DNA of 38,573 nucleotides from assembly GCA_007115975.1 (NCBI GenBank), contig SKJJ01000069.1:1-38573 (forward strand), read 5' to 3'. Both the position numbers and the translations under genes were made by a program. Under the pieces are notes generated by a model, which was not told where the DNA came from, made no database searches, and saw only the letters and a program-made list of their open reading frames with translations. Position 1 is the stretch's first letter. Every line of letters begins with the position of its first letter. The DNA is from Chitinispirillum sp. (lineage in GTDB: Bacteria; Fibrobacterota; Chitinivibrionia; Chitinivibrionales; Chitinispirillaceae). Below are positions 26,807-35,480 of this stretch, in pieces.

Positions 26807-26844
26807 ATTCACGGGGGTATTTCATAGGGCAACTGCTTTAACCA

Positions 26845-27954
26845 CTAAAAAAGATCCGACACATAGACAAGTTGAATACCGTTGGATCTGAGGTTAGGCA
26901 GTTCCTCTCTGAGGGTGTTCAAAAAAGGGGCCGATGAGGGAGCGATCAATAATACCCTGCCTGTTTTTTGCGAAACCACAGCAAATCGTCTGATAGTGTT
27001 ACGGATCTGCTCGGTGCTCTCTGAGTGGCCGATTCTGCCCTGAACAGTCATTGATGCAACGGCCAGGTTACGGGCGATGCCGGGAACAGTGGATTTACTG
27101 GTAATATCAGTGTCGATAAAGTATAAACCCCTTCGTTTGGTTTCGGAGAGTAGTATCTCCATCACTCTGGAGTCCTGTAACACTCGTGACCCGTGAAAGT
27201 TTGCTATGCCGGAAACACCGGTAATGTTCTGCAGAGCCTGTGAATAGATGTTTCTTATCCTGTTTTCTGCATAATGAATCATGATCTGGGAAGAATGAAG
27301 CTCACTGCCTCTTGGTAAAGGTTCCATGGGAAGCATCACCAGGACCTCTTTTTCGTTTTCGGCTGCAAGTTCTGCTGTTCTGGATGCGCGGGGTTGAGTT
27401 GGCACAATGGCAAAGGTGAGTCGCTCAGAAAAGGAGAGAAAATCGACCGTGGTCTGGTCGGCTTTGAATTCAAATTCCTCTATAATAATTGCCATACTCG
27501 CCGTATTGGAGAAGTAGCGCTTTGAACGGGTTATAAAAAGGGTTACTGGCTTGTGTTGCTCGTTGTTGCTTTTAAAGTATATTGTACAGGAGCCGCCAGC
27601 TGTCTGGACGCAATCATCTATTGTATAGGCCGTTCCGGATGTTGCTGTTGACAGCTTCCATACGATCCACTCAAGGGGCTTGCCTCTGGGTATGGATGCT
27701 CTGATCTCCACAGAGCTGTCTGAAACAGCTCGTGAGCTGTAATCGGACTCTCCCAGCTCCAGTTTTGAAAACAGCCTTGTGAGATTCTCCTCCAGGCTTG
27801 CAGAGGGGATTGCGCTTATTGGGCCGGAAACAGCTTTTTGAGAGAGAGCAACTAACGTGTTTTTTAGCGAAGTTCGTGTTGTCGTAATCAGCAGAATAAG
27901 GGCAACAATTATTGCAACTATCAGGCTGAATAAAATAGTACTGCGAGATTTCAT
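26845..27954 (-). CDS. Divergent polysaccharide deacetylase (YibQ-like)
   Basis: A 369-residue exported protein with an N-terminal membrane anchor (TILFSLIVAIIVALILLIT) and a C-terminal domain of the divergent polysaccharide deacetylase family (PF04748, YibQ). Matching segments are LTFAIVPTQPRASRTAELAAEN, VLVMLPMEPLPRG, GIANFHGSRVLQD (family GVNNHMGS) and GLYFIDTDI (family GLFFLDS). The family strand normally carrying IDDxG reads IIIEEFEF here, a DD-to-EE change. A TTG start at 27966 is possible; the ATG at 27954 is preferred. The middle portion (about 50-190) is unassigned. It is divergent from miaA. Confidence 0.8.
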   Translation of the reverse strand: MKSRSTILFSLIVAIIVALILLITTTRTSLKNTLVALSQKAVSGPISAIPSASLEENLTRLFSKLELGESDYSSRAVSDSSVEIRASIPRGKPLEWIVWKLSTATSGTAYTIDDCVQTAGGSCTIYFKSNNEQHKPVTLFITRSKRYFSNTASMAIIIEEFEFKADQTTVDFLSFSERLTFAIVPTQPRASRTAELAAENEKEVLVMLPMEPLPRGSELHSSQIMIHYAENRIRNIYSQALQNITGVSGIANFHGSRVLQDSRVMEILLSETKRRGLYFIDTDITSKSTVPGIARNLAVASMTVQGRIGHSESTEQIRNTIRRFAVVSQKTGRVLLIAPSSAPFLNTLREELPNLRSNGIQLVYVSDLF

Positions 27955-28091
27955 TGCGGTTCTCAAAACAGGTGATCAGTTCAAGTGGTGTAGAGAAGGA
28001 AAATAGCCATTGCTGTTTTTTTTTGCAAGGAACTACAGTAATCAATCAATCGTAAACAACTGAAATTGCGCGTCTCGCAGTACAAACTACT

Positions 28092-29009
28092 ATGAAAAAA
28101 ATCACCGTACCTGTTATTCTGGGGCCAACGGCAGTTGGTAAAACTCAACTGGCTTTAGAGTTGGCTGCAAGGTTTGGCTATGAGATCATCTCCTGTGATT
28201 CACGTCAAATTTACCGGCACATGGATATCGGCACCGCAAAACCAGGCACGGATCAGCTTGATAATGTGGTGCACTGGTTTGTCAATATTATCAACCCCGA
28301 CCAGAGTTACTCCGCACATCATTTTGCGCAAAAAGCCCTGAAGATCATACGTGAAAAAGATTCCTGTGGCAAGAAAGTTTTGATATGTGGTGGTACCGGT
28401 CTTTATTTTTATACTTTGAGCAGGGGAATTGGTGTCCGGGAAGAGAGTGATACTCAGATAAGGACAGGTCTGCAGCAAAGAGTTGCTACTGAAGGTGCAC
28501 AGGCACTATACGATGAGCTAAGCAGGATAGATCCCCAAAGCGCATCAAAACTGCACCCAAATGATCTTCAGCGAATAATAAGAGCCCTGGAAGTTTTTTA
28601 TAAGTCAGGTAAACCGTTGTCCCTATTACAGGAGATATCCAACCCGCCGTCTGATATAGACTTTGTTACCTGTATTGTCACCTGTTCAAGAGATATCCTT
28701 TACCACAGGATTAATCTGAGAGTTGATGGTATGATGTCTGCAGGTCTTTTTGATGAATTCCGGCTGCTTCAGGCACTGGGGTTTAATCACAACAGTCCCG
28801 GTATGCAGTGTGTGGGTTACAGAGAGCTTTTTGCCGTCCAAAGGCGAGAACTCAATCTCAGCGATGCAATAGAGAAGATTAAACAAAACACCAGAAATTA
28901 TGCAAAACGGCAGTTTACATGGTTTCGCAATAAATCCAAAGGTACACATCTAGATTCAGAGCAGGCATACAGCAAACTGAAAAAAATCTTTAGCCAACAG
29001 CAGCGGTGA
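28092..29009 (+). CDS. miaA: tRNA dimethylallyltransferase
   Basis: A 305-residue MiaA, adding a dimethylallyl group to A37 of tRNAs reading U-starting codons. The P-loop is GPTAVGKT at 11-18; the catalytic-loop motif SCDSRQIYRHMDIGTAKP contains Asp36, and GGTGLYFYTLSRG and QNTRNYAKRQFTWFRN near the C-terminus are typical. The ribosome site is weak. It is transcribed alone, divergent from the deacetylase-like gene. No hfq or mutL gene, common neighbours elsewhere, is present. Confidence 0.97.
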   Translation: MKKITVPVILGPTAVGKTQLALELAARFGYEIISCDSRQIYRHMDIGTAKPGTDQLDNVVHWFVNIINPDQSYSAHHFAQKALKIIREKDSCGKKVLICGGTGLYFYTLSRGIGVREESDTQIRTGLQQRVATEGAQALYDELSRIDPQSASKLHPNDLQRIIRALEVFYKSGKPLSLLQEISNPPSDIDFVTCIVTCSRDILYHRINLRVDGMMSAGLFDEFRLLQALGFNHNSPGMQCVGYRELFAVQRRELNLSDAIEKIKQNTRNYAKRQFTWFRNKSKGTHLDSEQAYSKLKKIFSQQQR

Positions 29010-29294
29010 AAAACCTTTCTGTAATTTCACCCTCTGCATTGATTTCTGTCACTCGTTTATGGTATAATGAAAAAATGACTACCGTAGTTCTTGTTCAGAA
29101 TAAACACCGGTAAAAAACATCGTCACTCCAGTCGTCTCTTAATTTCACAAGACAGCAAGGTGGAAACTCATACCGGGGTACGACGGCAACGGGACTTTTC
29201 TGAGCGAAACGTAACTGTAACAATTTTGTCCTATGCCGCTAACGTGTGCAATGTATCTGTGTAAGTATTATCGTTTTGAAAGGAGCTTCAGCGC

Positions 29295-29747
29295 ATGCAT
29301 AATGATGATTCCCATCAGGGAACAGGAAATTCAATCAACCGAAGACCGTCTACCAGACAGAATGACAACAAGGGTAACTCCTACAACAGTTTCGGAAACT
29401 CTTACGGCAACAGCTATAACAGCTATCCCTCACAGCAGCATGGCTTTGGTGCACAGCGCCGTAACAGGCCCGAACGCCCAAAACAGAACAGCGGCTCAAA
29501 TGAAAAGATAATCAAACAGAATGACCTTATTATAAAGCTGCTCCAAGAGATCAGAGATCGTCTCCCTGAGCCACAAAAGGTGGAAAAACAGGCCGAACCA
29601 TTCCAACAAACTATCCCTGATGCAGAGCCGGGAAATGCCAAAGAGGTGAAAGAACCTAAGAAAAAAGTAAAAAAGTGTGCTAAGAAGAGTGTGAAAAAGA
29701 GTGAAAAAAAGGAGCCCGCCTTGCAGGATGAAGTACAAACAGACTGA
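29295..29747 (+). CDS. Small low-complexity, lysine-rich protein
   Basis: A 150-residue protein without recognised homology. Residues 1-70 are Asn, Ser, Gly, Tyr and Gln rich with repeats of the kind NSYNSFGNSYGNSYNSYP. A short amphipathic helix follows (KIIKQNDLIIKLLQEIRDRLPEP, about 72-93) that could form a coiled coil. Residues about 118-140 are strongly basic (KKKVKKCAKKSVKKSEKK), resembling histone-H1-like or nucleic-acid-binding tails. AAGGAG at 29279-29284 precedes the ATG by ten bases. The beta-barrel/HEAT gene follows after 47 bases. The amino-acid bias suggests RNA or DNA binding, which is inference. Confidence 0.65.
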   Translation: MHNDDSHQGTGNSINRRPSTRQNDNKGNSYNSFGNSYGNSYNSYPSQQHGFGAQRRNRPERPKQNSGSNEKIIKQNDLIIKLLQEIRDRLPEPQKVEKQAEPFQQTIPDAEPGNAKEVKEPKKKVKKCAKKSVKKSEKKEPALQDEVQTD

Positions 29748-29794
29748 AAATAAACTGCTGGTGTACAGATGTAAACTTTGATGAAGGGGCTGTT

Positions 29795-31390
29795 GTGAAA
29801 GGGAAAAAACCTGAAAGTAGAGTGATCAGGGCCGCGGTTATATTTGTAATCTGCCTTCTTTGTTCCGGTTATGCCAAGACACGCTGGAGCTCTTTGCAAA
29901 TGGTTCCCAGTGCAGATATGCTTAAAAGTGGCTCGTTTGTTTTGGGGTTCGAAAGTTTTTTCCCTTTTGAGGATGTATCATCTCCCGTTATGGGCGGTTC
30001 AGTTGCAATCGGGTTCCATGATCGTGTGAACCTGGAGCTGGGCTACGTAGACGGATTTACCATGGGCTTTAAAGCACTGCTTCTAAGCGAGCCAAATGCC
30101 GTGCTGCCATCAGTGGTACTCGGGGTCCACAATATCTTTACTAACAGAGAAGGCAGCTATTACGCCAACAATGCAGACTCCCTCAACAATGAATTCTACT
30201 TTGTCTTCGGGAAAAATTTCGACGCGTGGAGAACCCGGCTGCACCTCGGTGTGCAACTCTCCACCAACCTTGAAGATAACCGTATTAATCCACTCCTGGG
30301 AATAGAGAAATATCTGGGAGCCGGCATCTATGTGAACATGGAAGGGATCAGAAGAGATGAACACTACTGTTTGTCGCTTTTTACTGCAATGAGATTCCTG
30401 AAAGGCGCTCTGGAGCTTAATCTGGGGGCAGTCGATTTCATACAGATGTTTGCAGGTGATGAGATCGAAACATTTGTCAAACCAGGTCTGAGAGCCTCTC
30501 TGAAATTCCGTGGAATCACCCGTGTGGGATCCCTAAAAGGTATAGAGGGTATTGAGGACAGAATGGATAGTAAAGAGAAGATGATCACAGGGTTACGGTC
30601 TGAAATCGATACCCTTAAAGATTTTATTCAAAAACAATCCTCAAGCCTCGACAGTTTGGGAAGAGCGGTTGTCAGCATCTCCGGCACTATCGATACCGAT
30701 GAAAACAGAATGAGAGTGCTGGTCACCGAAAAACTCACTGCTCTCAAGGTTCTCTATGAACAGGAGCCCTTTGAACCCGATCAGGTCAACAGAGCCGTAC
30801 GGGAACTGGTCTCATACAGAGAACAAATAGTTCCTTTGCTCATGGAAAAGGCGATGGATATCAGGGCAGATCATAAGATGAGAACCATCTCTGTGTCGTT
30901 GCTGGGGCAGATTGGCAACCGAATGGCATCTGATGTGCTACTTGAAATCCTGGGAAGATCAAAGGACCCCGAGATCAGAATAGAGGCGCTCATTGCACTG
31001 GGAAAGATGAATGAGACACGTGCAGGGTATCTTATGCAGGTGCTCACTGCCGATCCAAATGACGCAGTCGCGTTTACTGCTACGGAGGTGCTCAGGGAGC
31101 TTGAGACACAGACCGGAATGGATTTTACCACCTCTGCCATACGTCATCTAAGGGAGGCTGAACCGATCGAGGATGAAGTTGTCATTGAGGATCATGTTGT
31201 CGGTTTCTCTGTAAGTGAAGAACCGGACCCTGCCGAAGAGGAGCTGGGTCCTCAACCAGATGAGCTTGAGCAGGAGGGGCAAGGCACCCAAGGCCAGGAG
31301 GCCGAAGCTTCAGATGATGACCAGGGGGTTGTCGGGGAAACTTCAGATGACGATCAGGGGGTTGTCGGGGAAGAGGAGCATACATGGTAA
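29795..31390 (+). CDS. Exported protein with beta-rich domain, coiled coil and HEAT repeats
   Basis: A 531-residue protein. It uses a GTG start with AAGGGG five bases upstream. A signal peptide (AAVIFVICLLCSGYA, cleavage about residue 27) is followed by a beta-rich domain to about 245 with an outer-membrane-barrel look (LNLELGYVDGFTMGFKALLL). A coiled coil lies at about 250-300, and residues about 345-440 form two or three HEAT-like repeats (MRTISVSLLGQIGNRMASDV, then IRIEALIALGKMNETRAGYL). The tail is acidic and ends in two copies of an 11-residue repeat. The combination is unusual; how HEAT repeats would sit relative to the membrane is unclear. No family assigned. Confidence 0.7.
   Translation: MKGKKPESRVIRAAVIFVICLLCSGYAKTRWSSLQMVPSADMLKSGSFVLGFESFFPFEDVSSPVMGGSVAIGFHDRVNLELGYVDGFTMGFKALLLSEPNAVLPSVVLGVHNIFTNREGSYYANNADSLNNEFYFVFGKNFDAWRTRLHLGVQLSTNLEDNRINPLLGIEKYLGAGIYVNMEGIRRDEHYCLSLFTAMRFLKGALELNLGAVDFIQMFAGDEIETFVKPGLRASLKFRGITRVGSLKGIEGIEDRMDSKEKMITGLRSEIDTLKDFIQKQSSSLDSLGRAVVSISGTIDTDENRMRVLVTEKLTALKVLYEQEPFEPDQVNRAVRELVSYREQIVPLLMEKAMDIRADHKMRTISVSLLGQIGNRMASDVLLEILGRSKDPEIRIEALIALGKMNETRAGYLMQVLTADPNDAVAFTATEVLRELETQTGMDFTTSAIRHLREAEPIEDEVVIEDHVVGFSVSEEPDPAEEELGPQPDELEQEGQGTQGQEAEASDDDQGVVGETSDDDQGVVGEEEHTW
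31304..31369 (+). repeat. 33-base in-frame tandem repeat
   Basis: Two copies (31304-31336 and 31337-31369) encode the 11-residue units EASDDDQGVVG and ETSDDDQGVVG at the acidic C-terminus of the HEAT protein. They differ at a few positions, so the copy is not a very recent duplication. Confidence 0.9.
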
Positions 31391-31806
31391 GTCAGAATCT
31401 CAAGTTTTCTATTATCAACATGTAACACTCTTTCAAGGTTTAAAACATCCACCTGGAGCCTGTTTTGACCATGTTTTTTAATTTTATGCTCCCTTATTAA
31501 TACCGGCAGTTCTTCTATTACATTCTCCTCCAAAGATTCCTCTCTAAAGATCATGGTACACATTATTTTTTGTTTATCGTCTCTGAGGGCGAGCGCACCA
31601 TCATTTTTTTAATTCTTCCTGTATATGCTCTTTTCTTGCCCAAAACCCCGATAACAATTATTTTATTATACTTTGCAGTTGCAAAAATCACAATCCACCG
31701 GTTTAGTCGCAAAAGATGGAAACAGCAACCTTTCTTAAGCCTTTTCTTCATCGATACAGCCGCAAGGCTGTTGACTTTTTTCACTTTACAGTTAGTAGGA
31801 GGACGT
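31391..31806. other. Intergenic region upstream of hppA
   Basis: 416 bases that should hold the hppA promoter. The hppA frame is open upstream to 31570 but without family sequence. A 69-codon minus-strand frame (31354-31563) has plausible-looking amino-acid composition but no ribosome site or recognised homology. No riboswitch or clear promoter could be assigned. Confidence 0.5.
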
Positions 31807-33900
31807 ATGGATGTTAGACTACTGTACGCATCATTAGGTGCAGGTGTAGTGGCTCTTCTGTTTGCTCTTTGGAAATCCGCCTGGGTTAATAAGCAGGACG
31901 CGGGTACTCCAAAAATGAAAGAGATTGGAGCTGCAGTACGTGAAGGGGCTATGGCTTTTCTCGCACGCGAATACAAAGTATTGGCCGTGTTTGTTGTTGC
32001 CGTTGCTATCCTTCTGGTCATCGGAAATGAGGGTAATCTTCGCCTTGTTGCCGTATCTTTTGTTGTCGGTGCGCTCTGTTCTGGTTTGGCAGGGTTTTTC
32101 GGAATGCGTATTGCAACCGCTGCCAATATGCGTACGACCAACGCTGCCCGTACCGGCCTTCCTCAGGCGCTTACTGTAGCGTTCTCCGGTGGTACCGTAA
32201 TGGGTATGTGTGTTGTGGGTCTGGGTCTGCTCGGACTTACTATTCTGTTTCTGGTGTACACCTCCATGTTTGGTGATTCCATCGAAGATCTGCGTCTTGT
32301 CGTGCTGCCGATCCTTAACGGTTTTGCAATGGGTGCTTCATCCATAGCACTGTTTGCACGTGTTGGTGGTGGTATCTACACCAAGGCAGCTGATGTAGGG
32401 GCAGACCTGGTGGGTAAGGTTGAAGCCGGTATTCCCGAAGATGATCCCAGAAACCCTGCTACTATCGCCGATAACGTTGGTGATAATGTTGGTGATGTCG
32501 CCGGTATGGGTGCAGACCTTTTCGAATCATACATAGGGGCAATTGTTGGATCTATGGTACTTGGGGCAGCTGCTTTGCAGACCAACCTTGTTCTGATACC
32601 GTTGATTATTGCCGGCGCCGGAATTATCATCTCCATTCTGGGCACTTTTCTTGTTCGCACTAAAGAGGGTGGTGATCCACAGGCTGCTCTGAATATAGGA
32701 ACGTTTTCTGCTGCAGCTATTATGGTAGTGGTGACCTATTTCATTGTTCAAGCCCTTGCACCTGCACAGTATGAGCTTGGAGGAGTAACGTATCAGGCAA
32801 TCGGTATCTTCTGGGCAACTATTGCGGGTCTTGTTGCAGGTATCGCTATTGGTAAGCTCACTGAATACTATACCTCTGAGAGTAAAAAACCGGTTTGGAA
32901 AATTGCAGAGGCATCAAATACCGGTGCTGCAACAAACATCATTGCCGGTCTGGAAACGGGTATGGTTTCAACTGCCTGGCCTATAGCCTTTATCGGTGCA
33001 GCTATTCTTGTTGCTTATCACTTTGCAGGCCTTTACGGTATTGCGATTGCGGCGCTGGGTATGCTAGCTACAACCGGTATACAGCTCGCTGTGGATGCTT
33101 ATGGTCCTATCGCTGATAATGCCGGTGGATTGGCTGAAATGGCTGAACTGGAACCGGAAGTGCGTAAACGTACCGACAAGTTGGATGCAGTGGGAAACAC
33201 TACTGCGGCTATCGGTAAAGGTTTTGCAATCGGTTCTGCAGCTCTTACTGCACTTGCACTGTTTGCTGCGTACAGAGAAACTATTTTTGCTACACGTGTA
33301 AATGGAGGAATGCTTCCTGCAGAAGCTATCGTGAATATCGATGTCACGGTGCCGATTGTTATGGCTGGTCTCTTCCTGGGTGCTATGCTTCCCTTCCTCT
33401 TCTCCTCGTTTGCTATGGGAGCTGTTGGACGTGCTGCATTCTCCATGATCGAAGAAGTTCGTCGCCAGTTCCGTGAAATCCCCGGACTTCTTGAAGGTAC
33501 AGGAAAAGCTGATTATGCACGGTGTGTCGATATTTCAACTAAAGCGGCTATCAGAGAGATGGTTGTTCCCGGTCTTATCGCGGTATTTACACCCGTTATT
33601 GTTGGGTTCGTCGGTGGAGCTGCGATGCTTGGCGGTGTTCTGGCCGGTGTGACTGTATCTGGTGTTACAATGGCTCTTTTCATGTCAAATACAGGCGGCG
33701 CCTGGGACAATGCAAAAAAACACATTGAGGGCGGTGCCCATGGTGGTAAAGGAAGTGAAGCTCACAAAGCTGCCGTTACCGGTGATACTGTAGGTGATCC
33801 TTTCAAAGACACTGCTGGGCCATCACTTAACATCCTTATCAAGCTGATGAGTGTTGTGTCTCTGGTTATTGCTCCTTTGATTGTTCGTTTTGCTGGGTAA
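31807..33900 (+). CDS. hppA: Membrane-bound ion-pumping pyrophosphatase
   Basis: A 697-residue polytopic pyrophosphatase that couples PPi hydrolysis to proton or sodium export. The substrate-site segment reads [20 protein letters not shown], then [20 protein letters not shown], and a second conserved acidic/Lys region lies near the C-terminus ([21 protein letters not shown]). [10 protein letters not shown] at 463-472 has Ala467 and Gly470 where potassium-independent enzymes have Lys and Thr, so it should be potassium-dependent. Ion specificity (H+ or Na+) cannot be settled by eye. The ATG at 31807 is chosen over 31570 because AGGAGG precedes it by four bases and the family starts there. A terminator follows. 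Confidence 0.96.
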   Translation: MDVRLLYASLGAGVVALLFALWKSAWVNKQDAGTPKMKEIGAAVREGAMAFLAREYKVLAVFVVAVAILLVIGNEGNLRLVAVSFVVGALCSGLAGFFGMRIATAANMRTTNAARTGLPQALTVAFSGGTVMGMCVVGLGLLGLTILFLVYTSMFGDSIEDLRLVVLPILNGFAMGASSIALFARVGGGIYTKAADVGADLVGKVEAGIPEDDPRNPATIADNVGDNVGDVAGMGADLFESYIGAIVGSMVLGAAALQTNLVLIPLIIAGAGIIISILGTFLVRTKEGGDPQAALNIGTFSAAAIMVVVTYFIVQALAPAQYELGGVTYQAIGIFWATIAGLVAGIAIGKLTEYYTSESKKPVWKIAEASNTGAATNIIAGLETGMVSTAWPIAFIGAAILVAYHFAGLYGIAIAALGMLATTGIQLAVDAYGPIADNAGGLAEMAELEPEVRKRTDKLDAVGNTTAAIGKGFAIGSAALTALALFAAYRETIFATRVNGGMLPAEAIVNIDVTVPIVMAGLFLGAMLPFLFSSFAMGAVGRAAFSMIEEVRRQFREIPGLLEGTGKADYARCVDISTKAAIREMVVPGLIAVFTPVIVGFVGGAAMLGGVLAGVTVSGVTMALFMSNTGGAWDNAKKHIEGGAHGGKGSEAHKAAVTGDTVGDPFKDTAGPSLNILIKLMSVVSLVIAPLIVRFAG

Positions 33901-33932
33901 GCAACCACCACCATTTCGTTAGGAATAAAAAA

Positions 33933-33963
33933 GGCTGGCTCATAATGAGTCAGCCATTTTTGT
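33933..33963. terminator. Bidirectional terminator, hppA / zinc-ribbon gene
   Basis: GGCTGGCTCA pairs with TGAGTCAGCC at nine of ten positions around a three-base loop (33933-33955). It is followed by a T-rich run at 33957-33964 and preceded by six A, so it works as a rho-independent terminator on both strands between the convergent genes. Confidence 0.9.
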
Positions 33964-33983
33964 TTACCAAATAATGGTGCGAA

Positions 33984-34358
33984 TTACAGATCCTGAATCA
34001 GTTTCACCACTCCTGCTTTTTCAAACTGAACCAGTATCCTGTTTGAATTTCCGCTCTCATTACCTACAACGACCCCTTTTTCCTTGAATTTCTTGTGAAA
34101 AATCTCTTCTCCAAGAAAAAAGTGCTCTTTTGGTGAATACTCACGGGTATCCTCCGGTATATCATCTACTGCCATAAGATCATTACCATTAAAACAGACT
34201 GTTTTCAGGCACTTACTGCAACAAAATTCAAAGGTTGATTTTTTGTCAACCGTCTTTCCCGCCTCTGCTATACTTCTATCAAGCTGCATTGCAGTAATCT
34301 TTTTACAAAAACGGCAGTATAGATTCAGATTTTCAACAGGGGTGAATAAGGTCGGCAT
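33984..34358 (-). CDS. Zinc-ribbon protein with CarD/UvrD-tail-like domain
   Basis: A 124-residue protein. Cys15/Cys18 (YCRFCKK) and Cys47/Cys50 (CCSKC), with further cysteines at 46 and 55, look like a zinc ribbon. The C-terminal half has FFLGEEIFHKKFKEKGVVVG, then NRILVQFEKAGVVKLIQDL, the pattern GdxVxHxxFGxGxVxxxxxxxxxVxFxxxGxKxL of the small Tudor-like beta domains found at UvrD/PcrA ends and in CarD-type RNA-polymerase-binding proteins. This suggests a transcription or repair accessory, by inference. GGAGG lies seven bases before the ATG. It ends at the bidirectional terminator and is divergent from fmt. Confidence 0.7.
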   Translation of the reverse strand: MPTLFTPVENLNLYCRFCKKITAMQLDRSIAEAGKTVDKKSTFEFCCSKCLKTVCFNGNDLMAVDDIPEDTREYSPKEHFFLGEEIFHKKFKEKGVVVGNESGNSNRILVQFEKAGVVKLIQDL

Positions 34359-34550
34359 ATTGTACCTCCAGACTTAAATTTCATGTTTTTCGGGGCTGAT
34401 ATAGGAAACTACCTTCTGGAAGACTTTAAAAGCAAACTATGTGACCGGCGGTTGCGCAGCGGCCAATTCATTTATTTCGGTCACCCCCTTCTCTCATATC
34501 GTATTTTATAACCTCTTTTTGCAATAATCAAAAAACAGGACCAAAGATAA

Positions 34551-35480
34551 ATGAAAATAGTGTTCATGGGCTCAGCTGATTTCGGCATACCAACCCTTGA
34601 GTTTCTGCGCAAATCAGAGGAGGTCGTTGCTGTGGTGAGTACCCCCCCAGGGCATAAGGGCAGGGGGCTTAAACTACACGACTCTCCGGTGAGCCAGTAT
34701 GCCAAACAACACGATGTTGAGCCGGTAATTACGCCGCCTACAGTTAAAGACCCCGCTTTCATCGAACAACTGCGGACCCTTGAGGCTGATCTTTTTGTTG
34801 TTGTGGCGTACAGACTATTACCCCCGGAAGTATTCTCCATTCCAAAACTGGGCACGGTTAATATCCACGCCTCCCTGCTTCCAAAATACCGTGGTGCTGC
34901 TCCCATACAGCGTGCAATTCAAGCGGGGGAGAGTGAGACTGGTGTTACTGTTTTCAGAATCGATGAAGGGATCGACACCGGAGAGATTCTGCTAAGGAAA
35001 AAGATCGCTATCGGCTCCCAAGAGTCGACCCCTCAGTTATATGAACGATTAAGTCTCCTGGGGGCAGAGGCGTTGAAGGAAGCTGTAGACGGATTGAAAA
35101 ATGAGGACCTTGAACCACTTAAACAGGACCATACTCAGGCTCTCCCTGCACCAAAATTAAAAAGGGAAGAGGGGCACATCAGATGGAATCAATCGGCTCA
35201 AGCAATATATAATAGAATACGCGCCTTTAAACCTTTTCCCGGTACCTATAGCTTTTATGACGGAAAGCGGCTGGGAATCGAGTGGGCTCAACCCCAAAGC
35301 GACTGTGAAAGTACCTTTGAACCCGGACAGATCACCGGAGTCAGCAAAAGTTCTTTCAGTGTCAAATGTGCCCAGGGGTGCCTCCGGGTTCTGGAGGTCA
35401 AGCCAGAGGGGCGTAAATGTATGAGTGTTGAAGCGTTTTTGCTTGGAAACAAATTAAACAAAGGAACTGAACTGTTATGA
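34551..35480 (+). CDS. fmt: Methionyl-tRNA formyltransferase
   Basis: A 309-residue Fmt, formylating initiator Met-tRNA with 10-formyl-THF. Catalytic residues are Asn104, His106 (VNIHASLLPKYRGAAPI) and Asp142 (GIDTGEIL). The SLLPKYRGAAPI loop is the family signature and a C-terminal OB-fold-like domain follows from about 205. Its stop overlaps the rsmB start by four bases (ATGA), so the two are translationally coupled. No peptide deformylase gene is nearby, although fmt-rsmB pairing is common. No strong ribosome site is seen. Confidence 0.97.
   Translation: MKIVFMGSADFGIPTLEFLRKSEEVVAVVSTPPGHKGRGLKLHDSPVSQYAKQHDVEPVITPPTVKDPAFIEQLRTLEADLFVVVAYRLLPPEVFSIPKLGTVNIHASLLPKYRGAAPIQRAIQAGESETGVTVFRIDEGIDTGEILLRKKIAIGSQESTPQLYERLSLLGAEALKEAVDGLKNEDLEPLKQDHTQALPAPKLKREEGHIRWNQSAQAIYNRIRAFKPFPGTYSFYDGKRLGIEWAQPQSDCESTFEPGQITGVSKSSFSVKCAQGCLRVLEVKPEGRKCMSVEAFLLGNKLNKGTELL

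Noticed and set aside
31354-31563. 69-codon minus-strand frame downstream of the HEAT gene
   Set aside because: Its composition looks protein-like, but it lacks a ribosome site, overlaps the HEAT gene end and has no recognised match.
31570-31806. Upstream extension of hppA
   Set aside because: The AGGAGG-preceded ATG at 31807 fits the family N-terminus; the upstream part has no pyrophosphatase sequence.
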